From positions 124,001 through 188,000 of the forward strand of contig NZ_CP006911.1 in the NCBI RefSeq assembly GCF_001281385.1: 64,000 nt of DNA, read 5' to 3'. The position numbers and the translations under genes are program-made. The notes beneath the pieces were generated by a model, which was given only the letters and a program-made list of their open reading frames with translations, searched no databases and was not told the origin of the DNA. Every line of letters begins with the position of its first letter. The stretch's first letter is position 1. Origin of the DNA: Candidatus Pseudothioglobus singularis PS1 (GTDB taxonomy: Bacteria > Pseudomonadota > Gammaproteobacteria > PS1 > Pseudothioglobaceae). Positions 28,614-38,586 of this stretch are shown one piece after another.

Positions 28614-28899
28614 TAATCAAAAAAAGTACTTAAGATCTTTGGCGCATGATTTAAAGCCATTTGTAATGATTGGTCAGCATGGATTAAGTGAGTCAGTTAT
28701 TGCTGAGATTGAGTCAACTATGCTTAAACATGAACTCATTAAAATCAAACTAAGGGTAAGCGATCGTGATGAAAAGCAAGGGATAATCAACAAGATTATT
28801 AAGTTTTCTGAAGCTGAATTAGTCCAAGTTATTGGGGGCGTAATAGTTATTTATAGGCCTTTTGAAGACAACCCTGATATTATCTTACCTAGATCATAA
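28600..28899 (+). CDS. yhbY: YhbY-type RNA-binding protein (CRM domain)
   Basis: A 99-residue protein made of a single CRM domain, associated with ribosome (50S) assembly. The start MKLTNNQKKYLRSLAHDLKP and IGQHGLSESVIAEIESTM are close to E. coli YhbY. The GxxG-type loop and the C-terminal VIGGVIVIYRP fit the family. I use the ATG at 28600, overlapping lysA by 14 bp, rather than the longer open frame whose extra N-terminus does not look like YhbY. Confidence 0.9.
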   Translation: MKLTNNQKKYLRSLAHDLKPFVMIGQHGLSESVIAEIESTMLKHELIKIKLRVSDRDEKQGIINKIIKFSEAELVQVIGGVIVIYRPFEDNPDIILPRS

Positions 28900-28943
28900 T
28901 AAATTTAACAGAGCTTATTGTATTCTTATAATACTTAATTGAA

Positions 28944-30032
28944 ATGAAAATTGCCCTCAGTGCTGCAGAAACTTCAGGCGATCTGATTGCTTCATCTTTG
29001 GTCGTTGCTTTAAAAAACAATGATCACCATTGTGAAATAGACGGACTGGCCGGCGACAAGATGATTGAAGCAGGTTGCAATAGTTTGTGGCATACTGATG
29101 AAGTAAATGTGATGGGTCTCAGTGAGGTGTTGAAGAAGCTGCCATCCGTCTTAAAGTTAAGAACTAAAGTCACTAATCACTACATTTCTAATAAGCCCGA
29201 TGTATTTATTGGTGTTGATTCACCAGACTTCAACTTCAGGATTGAGCATTCATTAAAGAAAGAAGGCGTTAAAACAATTCATTTTATTAGCCCCTCAGTT
29301 TGGGCTTGGCGTTCTAAACGAATTAAAAAAATTAAAGCTTCAACTGACCTAGTATTATGTCTTTTCCCTTTTGAAGTGGATTTCTTCACACAGCATAATC
29401 AAAAAGCTATTTTTGTTGGTCATCCACTAGCTGAAACCTTAAAACCAAGGAAGAAATATAAACCAAACAAAAGCGTTTTATTAATGCCAGGCTCAAGAGA
29501 GTCAGAAATTAAAACGCTTTTGCCAGAATTGATTGAGGCTGTAAGGGTAATGCAGTCTAGAGACTCCGAACTAACTTTTAATCTATCTCTTGCCAATGCT
29601 AATCATAGAGATTGGGTTGAGAAAAGTATAGAGGGTTTATCTATAAAAATCAGCATTGGTGATGCTCACAAAAAAATTATTGATTCTGATCTAGTTCTAG
29701 TTGCATCTGGCACTGCAGCACTTGAGGTGGCCTTACTAGCAGTTCCAATGGTTGTTATTTATAAGCTCTCCTATTTAAGTTATCAAATAGTAAAGCGTCT
29801 ACTTAATACCAAAGAAGTTTCACTTCCCAATAAGATTTTAGGAAAAAGAGTTGTACCTGAATTAATTCAAAATGATGCGAACGGTCAAAATATTTCTGAT
29901 CATGCTATGACATTACTAGGGTCTGATAATAGCAAGCTTGTTAGCGAATTAGAAAAGATTCATGTTCTATTAAATCATGATTCTAGCTCCAAATCTGCTG
30001 AGGCAATAATTGAGTTTATTAATGAAAAATGA
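28944..30032 (+). CDS. lpxB: Lipid-A-disaccharide synthase
   Basis: A 362-residue GT-B glycosyltransferase that joins UDP-diacylglucosamine and lipid X into the lipid A disaccharide at the inner membrane. Segments: AAETSGDLIASSLV (N-terminus), WHTDEVNVMGLSEVL, FIGVDSPDFNFR, FISPSVWAWRSKRI, LMPGSRESEIKTLLP and VASGTAALEVALLAVPMVV. Length is shorter than E. coli (382) but complete. Its 3' end overlaps nadC by 11 bp. It shows that LPS is made, as the Lpt genes here also imply. Confidence 0.95.
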   Translation: MKIALSAAETSGDLIASSLVVALKNNDHHCEIDGLAGDKMIEAGCNSLWHTDEVNVMGLSEVLKKLPSVLKLRTKVTNHYISNKPDVFIGVDSPDFNFRIEHSLKKEGVKTIHFISPSVWAWRSKRIKKIKASTDLVLCLFPFEVDFFTQHNQKAIFVGHPLAETLKPRKKYKPNKSVLLMPGSRESEIKTLLPELIEAVRVMQSRDSELTFNLSLANANHRDWVEKSIEGLSIKISIGDAHKKIIDSDLVLVASGTAALEVALLAVPMVVIYKLSYLSYQIVKRLLNTKEVSLPNKILGKRVVPELIQNDANGQNISDHAMTLLGSDNSKLVSELEKIHVLLNHDSSSKSAEAIIEFINEK

Positions 30033-30846
30033 CATTGAAAAAATCGTTGAACTTGCACTATCTGAAGATATTGGTGAAGGAGATGTCTCATCAGTTTTAA
30101 TTGATAATAAGATTATCGAGGCTGAAATAATTTGCAGAGATGATGCAATAATTTGTGGAGTTGAATTCTTTAATTTATGTTTTTTATCAATTGATCCAAA
30201 AATTCAAATACATTGGAAGGTTGAAGATGGCTCAAGGGTCAAGTCAGGTGACAAAATATGCGGCCTTAAAGGCAATACAAAAACGATAGTAACTGCCGAA
30301 AGAGCCGCACTTAACTTTTTGCAAATATTAAGTGCTACTGCAACACAAACTAGCTACCTTGTCAGTCTCATAAATAGTACGAATGCAAAATTACTTGATA
30401 CAAGAAAAACAATACCTGGGCTTAGAAAGGCGCAAAAATATGCGGTTAAGTGTGGTGGTGGGGTGAATCATAGGATGGGTTTGTATGACTGTATCATGCT
30501 AAAAGAGAATCATATATTATCAATTGGCTCTTTAGAGCAATTGATTAAAAATGCAATCAATCAATTTCCAAAAACACCTATTATTGTTGAAGTGGAGTCT
30601 CTTGAAGAACTTCAATCAGCGCTCCTTATGAAAGGTATAAAGCGAATTCTGTGCGATAATTTTAGTCTTCAAGATCTTCGAGAAGCTGTGAAAATTTCAG
30701 AAGGAATTTGCCCTTTAGAGGCATCGGGCGGCATTACTGAGATTAATATTTTGGACTATGCAAATACAGGCGTGGACTATATTTCAATTGGCTCAATTAC
30801 AAAAGATATAAAGTCAATTGATTTGTCTTTAAGGTTTAGTTCCTAG
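30022..30846 (+). CDS. nadC: Nicotinate-nucleotide pyrophosphorylase (carboxylating)
   Basis: A 274-residue quinolinate phosphoribosyltransferase of de novo NAD synthesis. Family segments: LSEDIGEGDVSS (N-terminus), DTRKTIPGLRKAQKYAV (about 128-144), GGGVNHRMGLYD, KENHIL and LEASGGITE. The start at 30022 (MKNDIEK) fits the usual N-terminus; the frame is open four codons further upstream but only from a TTG. It ends in a CTAG that is shared with the convergent cysQ stop. Confidence 0.95.
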   Translation: MKNDIEKIVELALSEDIGEGDVSSVLIDNKIIEAEIICRDDAIICGVEFFNLCFLSIDPKIQIHWKVEDGSRVKSGDKICGLKGNTKTIVTAERAALNFLQILSATATQTSYLVSLINSTNAKLLDTRKTIPGLRKAQKYAVKCGGGVNHRMGLYDCIMLKENHILSIGSLEQLIKNAINQFPKTPIIVEVESLEELQSALLMKGIKRILCDNFSLQDLREAVKISEGICPLEASGGITEINILDYANTGVDYISIGSITKDIKSIDLSLRFSS

Positions 30847-31607
30847 GCTATTGCTCTAAATGCTGGGCTAATAATGTCTTTTGTAGAATTGTATTGTAAG
30901 GCGTTATCATTGAGGTCAGTTACTTTGCCTCCTGCCCCTTCAAGTATCCAAACTCCTGCAGCAGTATCCCATTCAGAGCACCGACCAAATTTTGGATAGT
31001 AATGATAAATTCCTTCTGCAATAAGACAAAACTTGAGCGCACTACCCAGCTTAAAAGTTTCAAAATTTGTTTTATATTTGAGATGCTCTTTTAGCCCTTT
31101 ATTGTTATTTGAGTATCTACCAACAACAATTTTTTCCCACCTTTTTGGCTTTGATGTAAGTATTGTAGAAGTTGTTTTATTGACTAGCTTAACAGAAGCA
31201 TTATTTTCAAATCGATAATAGTGCACTTTATTGAAGGGTGAATAAATTAGTCCAAAAACAGGATAATTATCTCGAATAAGGGCAATAATAATGCAAAAAT
31301 CAGGAGAGCCATCAATAAAATCTCTAGTTCCATCTAGAGGATCAATCAACCAATATTCATCCCATGATTTTCTAGTTGAAAAGGGAATGTGCGATGATTC
31401 TTCTGAGAGGATTGGAGTGTGAGGTGTTAATTTTTGTAATGTGTTAACTATCAATTCATGGGAGGCTTTGTCTGCTAGGGTCACAGGCGTGTTATCAGCT
31501 TTGATAGAGTAATCACTGGAATTAGCTCTAAGGTCCATAATAATTTCACCGGCTTGAGCAGTTAAATTGATGAGCTGTGAAAGAATTTTAGAGTTCATTG
31601 TTTTCAT
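30843..31607 (-). CDS. cysQ: 3'(2'),5'-bisphosphate nucleotidase CysQ
   Basis: A 254-residue Mg-dependent phosphatase of the inositol monophosphatase superfamily, expected to hydrolyse 3'-phosphoadenosine 5'-phosphate from sulfate assimilation. Metal sites: LSEESS (near 69), the WLIDPLDGTRDFI motif (near 87) and the C-terminal CSEWDTAAG. TPVTLADKASHELI is the CysQ-typical N-terminal region. The final TAG (complement of 30843-30845) overlaps the nadC TAG within the palindrome CTAG. Confidence 0.88.
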   Translation of the reverse strand: MKTMNSKILSQLINLTAQAGEIIMDLRANSSDYSIKADNTPVTLADKASHELIVNTLQKLTPHTPILSEESSHIPFSTRKSWDEYWLIDPLDGTRDFIDGSPDFCIIIALIRDNYPVFGLIYSPFNKVHYYRFENNASVKLVNKTTSTILTSKPKRWEKIVVGRYSNNNKGLKEHLKYKTNFETFKLGSALKFCLIAEGIYHYYPKFGRCSEWDTAAGVWILEGAGGKVTDLNDNALQYNSTKDIISPAFRAIA

Positions 31608-31693
31608 TATATCATCGAGAGTCGTAATTATTTATTCTCAGCTTCGATCTTAAGTAAAATTTATTCCTCTATAATTATTTATCAAATTTGAAT

Positions 31694-32389
31694 ATGAAAA
31701 AGCATGTACTAGCAATGGGAGGTGGTGGATTTACCTCGAAACCTGAAAATCTAAAGTTAGATGAATATCTCCTATCTTTATCCAATAAAAAAAATCCAAA
31801 AGTGTGCTTTATTCCTACTGCAAGTGGAGATGATGAGAGCTATAGAAGAAGATTTTATTCTTCTTATAAAAAACTAAACTGTGAGACAAGCCATTTGTCA
31901 CTCTATTGGCCTCCTGAGGGAGATTTAAGAGAATTTGTTTTAGATAAAGATATCTTTTATGTTGGTGGTGGAAATACTCGCAATCTGATGGTTCTATGGA
32001 AAGAGTGGAGTCTTGATAAATATTTATACGAGGCCTGGGACAATGGAGCGATTATGGCAGGTCTCAGTGCAGGCTCAATTTGCTGGTTTGAAAAAGGATT
32101 GACTGACTCAGTAACGGGAAAGCTCTTACCATTAGATTGTTTAGGTTTTTTACCAAACAGCAACTGCCCGCATTTTGATAGTGAGTCACAAAGGAGACCT
32201 GAATACCACAAAGCCATTTTAAATGGATCAATGATGGAAGGTATTGCTTGTGATGATGGAGTGGCTGCACATTTTGTTGATGGAAAACTCAAACGTTGCG
32301 TTTCATCCCTTCCCAATGCAAAGGCTTACAATGTTAGTGCAGAGAATGGAAAAATTAATGAATCCATTATTGAGCCAAAATACTTGTAG
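31694..32389 (+). CDS. Peptidase E-like (S51) protein
   Basis: A 231-residue protein of peptidase family S51, which includes alpha-aspartyl dipeptidase PepE and cyanophycinase-like proteins. The nucleophile Ser is in GLSAGSICWFE (near residue 125), with FYVGGGNTRNLM before it. The N-terminal LAMGGGGF and CFIPTASGDD are family-typical. Substrate specificity within S51 is uncertain; aspartyl dipeptides are the leading candidate. I prefer the ATG at 31694 to a TTG six bases upstream. A strong hairpin follows its stop. Confidence 0.8.
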   Translation: MKKHVLAMGGGGFTSKPENLKLDEYLLSLSNKKNPKVCFIPTASGDDESYRRRFYSSYKKLNCETSHLSLYWPPEGDLREFVLDKDIFYVGGGNTRNLMVLWKEWSLDKYLYEAWDNGAIMAGLSAGSICWFEKGLTDSVTGKLLPLDCLGFLPNSNCPHFDSESQRRPEYHKAILNGSMMEGIACDDGVAAHFVDGKLKRCVSSLPNAKAYNVSAENGKINESIIEPKYL

Positions 32390-32412
32390 GGATTTAAATT
32401 AATTTTGGCATT

Positions 32413-32440
32413 AAAAAACCTAGTTAAAACTAGGTTTTTT
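32413..32440 (+). terminator. Bidirectional intrinsic terminator
   Basis: A 13-bp perfect inverted repeat, AAAAAACCTAGTT (32413-32425) and AACTAGGTTTTTT (32428-32440), with T-runs on both sides. It can terminate the peptidase gene on the plus strand and the tRNA-Ile2/rpoD transcript on the minus strand. Confidence 0.88.
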
Positions 32441-32445
32441 TATTT

Positions 32446-32522
32446 TGGTGGGCCTACTTGGACTTGAACCAAGGACCAATCGATTATGAGTCGACTGCTC
32501 TAACCAACTGAGCTATAGGCCC
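32446..32522 (-). tRNA. tRNA-Ile2 (CAU anticodon, lysidine type)
   Basis: A 77-nt cloverleaf with encoded 3' CCA. The acceptor stem pairs GGGCCTA with TAGGCCC, the anticodon stem is GTCGA/TCGAT, the loop CTCATAA carries CAT, and the T-loop is TTCAAGT. The sequence around the anticodon (GACTCATAATCG), the TTGGTC variable region and TGGTTCAAGTCCA resemble E. coli ileX far more than elongator tRNA-Met. C34 should be modified to lysidine by TilS, which is encoded at 49250-50419. tRNA-Met identity is the alternative. Confidence 0.85.
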
Positions 32523-32532
32523 GGGTAAAGAG

Positions 32533-34401
32533 CTACTCCAAAAAGCTTTGAAGCTTATGAGCACGAGAAGGATGGCGCAATTTTCTGAGTGCTTTTGCTT
32601 CAATTTGACGGATTCTTTCACGTGTCACATCAAATTGTCTTCCAACTTCCTCTAGAGTGTGATCAGTACTCATGTCGATTCCAAATCGCATTTTAAGTAC
32701 TTTTGCTTCACGAGGTGATAAGTTCGCTAATAGATCACCAGTAGTTTCTTTCAAACTTTCACGAGTAGTTACTTCAACAGGTGAAGAAAGTTTTTCGTCT
32801 TCAATAAAATCACCAATTGTTGAGTCTTCGTCATCACCTACCGGGTTTTCCATAGATAACGGCTCTTTAGCAATTTTAAGAATTTTATTAATTTTATATT
32901 CAGGAAGTTCCATTTCTACTGAAAGCTCTTCAGGTGTAGCCTCTCTTCCAAATCTTTGAAGAAGTTGGCGTCTTACACGGTTGAGCTTATTAATTGTCTC
33001 AATCATATGGACTGGTATCCTAATCGTGCGCGCTTGATCGGCAATTGACCTTGTAATAGCTTGACGAATCCACCAAGTTGCATACGTTGAAAATTTGTAA
33101 CCTCTGCGATATTCAAATTTATCAACAGCCTTCATGAGGCCAACATTACCTTCCTGGATAAGATCTAAAAACTGTAAGCCACGGTTAGCATATTTTTTTG
33201 CAATCGAGATCACTAACCTTAAATTAGCTTCAATCATCTGACTCTTAGCATTTTTAGCTTTTCTATCGCCCTGGCGAAGCTTTTTATTTATTTCCTTAAG
33301 CTCAGCAATAGTCAGTTGCATTGCTTCTTCGTTTTCTAAGAGACTTTTTTGAGAATAGTAAATCTCATTCTTATTTTTTTCTAGTGACTTTAATGTTGCT
33401 TTATCAATTCCAGCAGTTTTGAGCCAATCGAAGTTAGTTTCATTGCCAGGAAATGACTTATAAAAAACTTCGGTGGTCATTCCAGCATCAAGGCAAGCAT
33501 TGCGAATTAAATTCTCTTCTTTTTTAACTTGTGCAACTCTTGTTGAAACGAGCTCCATCATCGTGCTTACAAGTTTTGGTGCAAGTCTTAATTCAGAAAT
33601 ACAGCTTGAAAATTTGTGCCTGGCTTTAACAGTCTTTGCATCAAGGTAGCCATTTTTTTCACAAGACTTAACGTAACTGTTGTGAGATTTTTGAACTTTA
33701 TCGAAGCGCTCATAGACTTCTCCTTCGTCTGGTCCAGTGTACTCTAGCTCGTCGAACTCATCTTCCTCATCCTCTAGCTCTTCAGGATCTTCATCAAGGT
33801 CCATTGCATCTAATTTCGCTTGTTTTTCATCAAGAAGGGCTTGCTTTTCAACAATGAGAGCTTGCTTTTCTTCGAATTCTTCGGCATCACCTTGATACCC
33901 TATAACCACATCAGTCATCTTACACTTACCTTCTTCAAGTCTTGTGTATGCCTTAAAGAAATAATCAGATATTTCAGGGTAAAGAGAAATCGCCTGCATA
34001 ATTTGATAGACACCCGCCTCAATTTCCTTAGCAATTCTTACTTCATCACTTTGCTCTAAAAGCTCAACAACGCCCATCTCTCTCATATACATTCTGACAG
34101 GATCTGTGGTTCTACCAAACTCAGAGTCTAAAGCTGCAAGAGCTGCAACAGCAACCTCTGCTGAATTTGCCTCTGCCTTTCCACCTTCCTGCATCACGAG
34201 GGTATCTGCATCTGGCGCTTCATCAGCGACTACAATATCAAGCTCCTCCAGAATAGTTACAATTGGTTCAACTTGTTCAGGGGTTAATAAGTCTTCTGGA
34301 AGGAGATCGTTTATTTCAGAATAAGTCAGATAGCCTTGTTCTTTTCCTATCGTTATGAGACTATTAAGTGCAATTTTATGAGCTTCGGTAGTTGTTTTCA
34401 T
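32533..34401 (-). CDS. rpoD: RNA polymerase sigma-70 (primary)
   Basis: A 622-residue primary sigma factor. Region 1.1 is at the N-terminus ([18 protein letters not shown]), region 1.2 at about 98-130 ([16 protein letters not shown]), region 2 carries [18 protein letters not shown], and region 4 ends in the helix-turn-helix [19 protein letters not shown]. The nonconserved insert (about 180-235) is very acidic and has a heptad-like EKQA repeat, probably a coiled coil. Length is close to E. coli RpoD (613). tRNA-Ile2 lies 10 bp downstream on the same strand. Confidence 0.97.
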   Translation of the reverse strand: MKTTTEAHKIALNSLITIGKEQGYLTYSEINDLLPEDLLTPEQVEPIVTILEELDIVVADEAPDADTLVMQEGGKAEANSAEVAVAALAALDSEFGRTTDPVRMYMREMGVVELLEQSDEVRIAKEIEAGVYQIMQAISLYPEISDYFFKAYTRLEEGKCKMTDVVIGYQGDAEEFEEKQALIVEKQALLDEKQAKLDAMDLDEDPEELEDEEDEFDELEYTGPDEGEVYERFDKVQKSHNSYVKSCEKNGYLDAKTVKARHKFSSCISELRLAPKLVSTMMELVSTRVAQVKKEENLIRNACLDAGMTTEVFYKSFPGNETNFDWLKTAGIDKATLKSLEKNKNEIYYSQKSLLENEEAMQLTIAELKEINKKLRQGDRKAKNAKSQMIEANLRLVISIAKKYANRGLQFLDLIQEGNVGLMKAVDKFEYRRGYKFSTYATWWIRQAITRSIADQARTIRIPVHMIETINKLNRVRRQLLQRFGREATPEELSVEMELPEYKINKILKIAKEPLSMENPVGDDEDSTIGDFIEDEKLSSPVEVTTRESLKETTGDLLANLSPREAKVLKMRFGIDMSTDHTLEEVGRQFDVTRERIRQIEAKALRKLRHPSRAHKLQSFLE

Positions 34402-34489
34402 AGCATTGTTTTTTAAAAACAGAGGGGGAATTATACCTAAATCGTATAAGGTTTTTTAACCATTAATTTATTGATATAACAGCGTTTAG

Positions 34490-35452
34490 TTAGTTTGATT
34501 CAGCAAAAATTGTACTGATTGACTGCTCATCACTGATTCTACGAATGACATCAGCAAGTGTTGTTGCAATGGATAGTTGTCTTACCTTGCTACATTTGTT
34601 AGCGTTACCATTTAATGGGATCGTATTTGTAATAACTAATTCATCCAACTTTGAGTTAGAGATATTATCTATTGCACCGCCAGATAGGACTGCGTGTGTC
34701 GCATACGCAACAACTTTTTTGGCGCCCTTTTCTTTTAGTATTTCAGCAGCTTGGCAGAGCGTACCTGCAGTATCAACCATATCATCGATCATGATGCAGG
34801 TCCTTCCAGAGACATCACCAATAACGTTCATTACTTTGACCAAGTTTGGCTCTGGGCGTCTTTTATCAATAATGGCAAGATCAGCATCATTAATTCTCTT
34901 AGCTGCAGCTCTTGCTCTTGCTACTCCACCTACATCAGGCGACACCACGACCACATCCTCATAGTTTTGATCTAATATATCCTGGACAAGGACGGGCTGC
35001 GCATAAATATTGTCTATGGGTATGTTAAAAAAGCCCTGGATCTGGTCTGCATGGAGGTCCATTGTTAGTATGCGATCAACACCCGATGTTTCTATCATCT
35101 GTGCTACAAGTTTTGCGGTAATTGGGACTCTGGTGAGGCGCGAACGTCTGTCTTGTCTAGAATATCCAAGGTAGGGAACAACGGCTGTAATTCTTCCTGC
35201 TGAAGAGCGTTTGAGGGCATCAACCATTATCAATAGTTCCATTAAAGTTTCTGCCGATGAAGGTCCACAAGTAGGCTGAATCACAAAAACGTCACAGCCA
35301 CGGACATTGTCAAGAATTTCTACCTGAGACTCACCATCACTAAATTGACCTACAAAAGCCTTGCTTTGATTTATGTTTAGATTTGCAATAATTTCGGACG
35401 AAAGATCAGGGTTTGCATTACCACTGAAGATTTTAATTCTTTCTAAAGACAT
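34490..35452 (-). CDS. prs: Ribose-phosphate pyrophosphokinase
   Basis: A 320-residue PRPP synthetase. It uses ATP to pyrophosphorylate ribose 5-phosphate for nucleotide, His and Trp synthesis. Segments: [40 protein letters not shown] (ATP loop), [11 protein letters not shown] (metal site), the PRPP motif [14 protein letters not shown]. Length equals E. coli Prs (315). It is separated from rpoD by 88 bp with no strong terminator. Confidence 0.97.
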   Translation of the reverse strand: MSLERIKIFSGNANPDLSSEIIANLNINQSKAFVGQFSDGESQVEILDNVRGCDVFVIQPTCGPSSAETLMELLIMVDALKRSSAGRITAVVPYLGYSRQDRRSRLTRVPITAKLVAQMIETSGVDRILTMDLHADQIQGFFNIPIDNIYAQPVLVQDILDQNYEDVVVVSPDVGGVARARAAAKRINDADLAIIDKRRPEPNLVKVMNVIGDVSGRTCIMIDDMVDTAGTLCQAAEILKEKGAKKVVAYATHAVLSGGAIDNISNSKLDELVITNTIPLNGNANKCSKVRQLSIATTLADVIRRISDEQSISTIFAESN

Positions 35453-35537
35453 CTAATAGATTCTTATTGTTTAAGGTGGTAATTATACAAAGAAATCATA
35501 TGACTAAAGATAATAGTTTTTCTAGAAAACAAAAGTT

Positions 35538-36011
35538 TTATAGGAGTTCACTAATATAGGGCTTGATATCTTCAGGTTCCACTGTTGCGCTGAAGCGCTT
35601 ATAAGGCGTACCATCACGATCAATGAGAAATTTAGTGAAATTCCACTTAATGCTGTCATTAAGTTTGCCTTTTAGTTCAGATTTTAAATATTTATATACT
35701 GGGTGCGCATTGGAGCCATTTACCTCGATTTTTTCGGATAAGGGGAAAGTAACTCCATAATTAAGGTCACAAAAACTTTGTATTTCCTCAGAAGTCCCTG
35801 GTTCTTGTTTTCCAAATTGATTACAAGGGAATCCAATAATTTCAAGACCGGCGTCCTTATATTCTTGATATAGGTCTTCTAAGCCCTTGTAGTGATAAGT
35901 TAAACCACAATTACTTGCAGTATTTACAATTAAAACAACTTTTCCCTCAAAGCTTTTAAATGAAACCTCTTTTCCGACGATATTCTTAAAATTAAATTGA
36001 TGTATGCTCAT
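35538..36011 (-). CDS. Glutathione peroxidase family protein
   Basis: A 157-residue thiol peroxidase of the GPx/BtuE type. The peroxidatic Cys35 is in NTASNCGLT, encoded as Cys, not selenocysteine. The motif GFPCNQFGKQEPG (near 75) carries the resolving Cys and Gln, and IKWNFTKFLID holds the catalytic Trp and Asn. In bacteria such enzymes mainly use thioredoxin. It lies between tRNA-Gln and prs, so it breaks the ispE-tRNA-prs gene order. Confidence 0.92.
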   Translation of the reverse strand: MSIHQFNFKNIVGKEVSFKSFEGKVVLIVNTASNCGLTYHYKGLEDLYQEYKDAGLEIIGFPCNQFGKQEPGTSEEIQSFCDLNYGVTFPLSEKIEVNGSNAHPVYKYLKSELKGKLNDSIKWNFTKFLIDRDGTPYKRFSATVEPEDIKPYISELL

Positions 36012-36115
36012 CTTTAGCTATCCTTTTTAGTAAAAAAAATTAAATTGTACTCACTTCAAATGAATCTGATGTGTTGAGTTGATGAAGATGAACTATTGAT
36101 GGGTAACAAAAAATT

Positions 36116-36190
36116 TGGCTGGGATGGCAGGATTCGAACCTGCGAATGACGGGATCAAAACCCGTTGCCTTACCGCTTGGCGACATCCCA
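36116..36190 (-). tRNA. tRNA-Gln (UUG)
   Basis: A 75-nt cloverleaf with encoded CCA. The acceptor stem pairs TGGGATG with CATCCCA, the anticodon stem is ACGGG/CCCGT with loop TTTTGAT (anticodon TTG), and the T-arm is GCAGG-TTCGAAT-CCTGC. Its 5' part (21 nt) overlaps the ispE coding end. Only one glutamine anticodon is seen in the window. Confidence 0.95.
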
Positions 36191-37021
36191 ATTGTATAGT
36201 GGTGATTTATCAATCGCTTTCGCGACAAAACCAACCCACTTTGATGGCAATTCTTCTTTTGCTATCAATGCATCACTTTCATTTTCAAAAGCAACAAAAA
36301 CACATGAACCGCTTCCTGTCATCCTAGCAATATCAATATGATTTTGAGTGGAATCTAGATGCCTTAGAGCATCTTTAATGCCACCTTCCAAGTCAATTGC
36401 AGCATCCAGACAGTCATTATGTGGATTTGAGACTAATGAAAAATCAGACATTTTCCTTTGTACTGGTGTCATTGTCAATGCTTTATGGCTGAATATTTCT
36501 TGAGTGGAGACGTGTTTATTGATTGAAACAACTAAATAGAAGTATTTTGGTAAATTCAGAGGGTAGAGAATTTCACCAATTCCCTCTGCCCAAGAGCTTT
36601 GACCTTCTATAAATACTGGAACATCTGCTCCAATACCCTTACCTATATCTATGAGCTTTTGTTTTGTTAACTCAAGACCCCAAAGATGATTCAATGCCAT
36701 GAGTGCGGTCGCTGCATTTGAACTCCCCCCTCCGAGCCCTCCGCCCGAAGGAATCTTCTTTTTTATTCGAATATCAACACCCAAATTGACCCCACTCAAT
36801 TTTTGTAACTTTTTAGCACTCTTGATCATTAAGTCATTGGCCAGAGGAATATCTTCGTTACCAAGGGTACGGTTAATTTTTCCATCCTCTCTTACACTAA
36901 AATTTATCTCATCATAAAAACCCAAGAGTTGAAAAATGGTCTGTAGATTGTGATAACCATCATCTCTTTTTGAGTTGATGTGTAGGAACAAATTGATTTT
37001 TGCGGGTGATAGGTAAGTCAA
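36170..37021 (-). CDS. ispE: 4-diphosphocytidyl-2-C-methyl-D-erythritol kinase
   Basis: A 283-residue GHMP kinase of the MEP isoprenoid pathway. The N-terminal LSPAKINLFLHI, the ATP loop KIPSGGGLGGGSSNAA (near 88), and the C-terminal MTGSGSCVFVAF are the three GHMP motifs. The start is TTG at 37021 (1 bp from orn). The last codons (...NWDVAKR) and the TAA lie in tRNA-Gln: the TAA at 36170-36172 sits in its D-loop, a very tight arrangement. Confidence 0.95.
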   Translation of the reverse strand: MTYLSPAKINLFLHINSKRDDGYHNLQTIFQLLGFYDEINFSVREDGKINRTLGNEDIPLANDLMIKSAKKLQKLSGVNLGVDIRIKKKIPSGGGLGGGSSNAATALMALNHLWGLELTKQKLIDIGKGIGADVPVFIEGQSSWAEGIGEILYPLNLPKYFYLVVSINKHVSTQEIFSHKALTMTPVQRKMSDFSLVSNPHNDCLDAAIDLEGGIKDALRHLDSTQNHIDIARMTGSGSCVFVAFENESDALIAKEELPSKWVGFVAKAIDKSPLYNWDVAKR

Positions 37022-37022
37022 T

Positions 37023-37565
37023 TTAAGGTTTGATAAAGTGCTCTCTGTAGTATTTCAATTCATCGATGGAGTCATAGATATCTGACAAAGCTAAGTGCCT
37101 AGATTTTTTGAATGAGCTAGAAATGATGTCTGGTTTCCAGCGTACAGCTAGTTCTTTTAGTGTTGAGACATCAATATGCCGATAATGAAAAAACTTTTCA
37201 AGGTCAGGCATATAGTTATACAAAAATCTTCTGTCTTGACAAATTGAATTACCACACATGGGAGAAGCACCCGAATCAACATATTGAGAGAGAAAATCAA
37301 GGGTTTGGGATTCCGCTTCGGCGACTGATATTGAACTATCCTTAACCCTTTGAACTAATCCAGAGCGGTTGTGTTGATTGGTGTTCCATTCATCCATGCC
37401 ATCTAATAATTCAGTCTTTTGATTGATAGCTAAAGATGGGCCTTCATCAATAACATTAAGATTAGCATCCGTTACAACTGTTGCAATTTCAATGATCACA
37501 TCACTTTCAGGAATTAACCCTGTCATTTCAAGATCGATCCAGATTAGATTTGTTTTTTTATTCAT
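37023..37565 (-). CDS. orn: Oligoribonuclease
   Basis: A 180-residue 3'-5' exoribonuclease of the DEDDh family that degrades 2-5-nt RNAs and linear pGpG. The catalytic residues are in WIDLEMTGL (D11/E13 region), AGNSI-like MCGNSICQD, and [12 protein letters not shown] with the C-terminal His/Asp. It sits between trpD and ispE with only 1-2 bp gaps, so the three are cotranscribed. Length equals E. coli Orn (181). Confidence 0.97.
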   Translation of the reverse strand: MNKKTNLIWIDLEMTGLIPESDVIIEIATVVTDANLNVIDEGPSLAINQKTELLDGMDEWNTNQHNRSGLVQRVKDSSISVAEAESQTLDFLSQYVDSGASPMCGNSICQDRRFLYNYMPDLEKFFHYRHIDVSTLKELAVRWKPDIISSSFKKSRHLALSDIYDSIDELKYYREHFIKP

Positions 37566-37567
37566 TA

Positions 37568-38584
37568 TTAACTATTACTTGCAAGAGTGTAAGCATCAAG
37601 CTTATCTTGCGCAGATCCATCTGACAAAATTTGGTTAGCTTTTGTGACGCCTTCATCGAATGAATTCACAAGGCCACTCACATAAATCGCAGCGCCTGCA
37701 TTTAATGCAATGATATCTCTAGCGACACCCTTCCTCCCAGAAAACGCTTCATTGATTAAAGCGAGAGATTGCTCAGCATTTTCAGCTTTAATTGAATTTA
37801 GGTTTCCTTCCTCAAGCCCAAAATCACAAGGGTGAACAGTATAAGTCGAAATATTATTATCTTTTAATTCTGCAACATAAGTCGTGTTAGCAATGGAGAA
37901 CTCATCAAGACCATCTTCGGAATGCACGACCATTACGTGTCGTGAATTGAGACCTTTTAAAACATTGGCAATTGGCTCAACCAAGCTTTTATTATAAACT
38001 CCCATAATTTGATTTGGCGCTTTGGCTGGATTAGTCAAAGGGCCCAACACATTAAATATCGTTCTGACTGCCAGCTCTTTGCGAGGACCAATTGCATGTT
38101 TCATAGCACTATGATGAGCCGGTGCAAACATAAACCCTAAACCAATTTCCTCGATACAGTGACTGATTAATTCTGGACTTATATTGAGGTTAATACCAGC
38201 CGCTTCCAATACATCTGCACTTCCAGATTTTGAAGATATCGAGCGATTACCATGTTTTGCAACTTTTCCACCGGCCGCTGCGACTACAAAGGCTGAAGCT
38301 GTTGAGATGTTGAATAGACCAAGGCCATCTCCTCCAGTTCCACAGGTATCAACTAGGTAATCATTACTACTTAATTCTACTGATGTAGCAAGAGCACGCA
38401 TTACTTTAGCACTGGCAGTAATTTCCTCAATTGTCTCACCCTTCATTGACAGCCCAACTAGAAACGCACCAATCTGTGCATCGGTCGTTTGGCCAGTCAT
38501 GATGCTATTCATGACATCATGCATTTCACCTTCATTTAAATTTTGTTTAGAAATAACTGCCTTGATAGCTTCGCTAATATTCAT
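37568..38584 (-). CDS. trpD: Anthranilate phosphoribosyltransferase
   Basis: A 338-residue enzyme joining anthranilate and PRPP in tryptophan synthesis. Signatures are [18 protein letters not shown] (PRPP loop, near 77), [20 protein letters not shown] (near 105), and [11 protein letters not shown]. It is the stand-alone TrpD, not fused to TrpG, and no other trp genes are adjacent. It is 2 bp upstream of orn on the same strand and 2 bp downstream of pepP. Confidence 0.97.
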   Translation of the reverse strand: MNISEAIKAVISKQNLNEGEMHDVMNSIMTGQTTDAQIGAFLVGLSMKGETIEEITASAKVMRALATSVELSSNDYLVDTCGTGGDGLGLFNISTASAFVVAAAGGKVAKHGNRSISSKSGSADVLEAAGINLNISPELISHCIEEIGLGFMFAPAHHSAMKHAIGPRKELAVRTIFNVLGPLTNPAKAPNQIMGVYNKSLVEPIANVLKGLNSRHVMVVHSEDGLDEFSIANTTYVAELKDNNISTYTVHPCDFGLEEGNLNSIKAENAEQSLALINEAFSGRKGVARDIIALNAGAAIYVSGLVNSFDEGVTKANQILSDGSAQDKLDAYTLASNS

Positions 38585-38586
38585 AA

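Noticed and set aside
32446-32522. Reading this tRNA as elongator tRNA-Met because the anticodon is CAT
   Set aside because: The body sequence around the anticodon and T-arm matches tRNA-Ile2 (ileX) much better, and tilS is present.
34545-34964. A 139-codon plus-strand frame opposite prs
   Set aside because: Long only because the complement of prs lacks stops; the residues are low-complexity and no motif is present.
35538-36011. Selenocysteine in the glutathione peroxidase
   Set aside because: The peroxidatic residue is encoded by a cysteine codon (NTASNCGLT) and there is no in-frame TGA.
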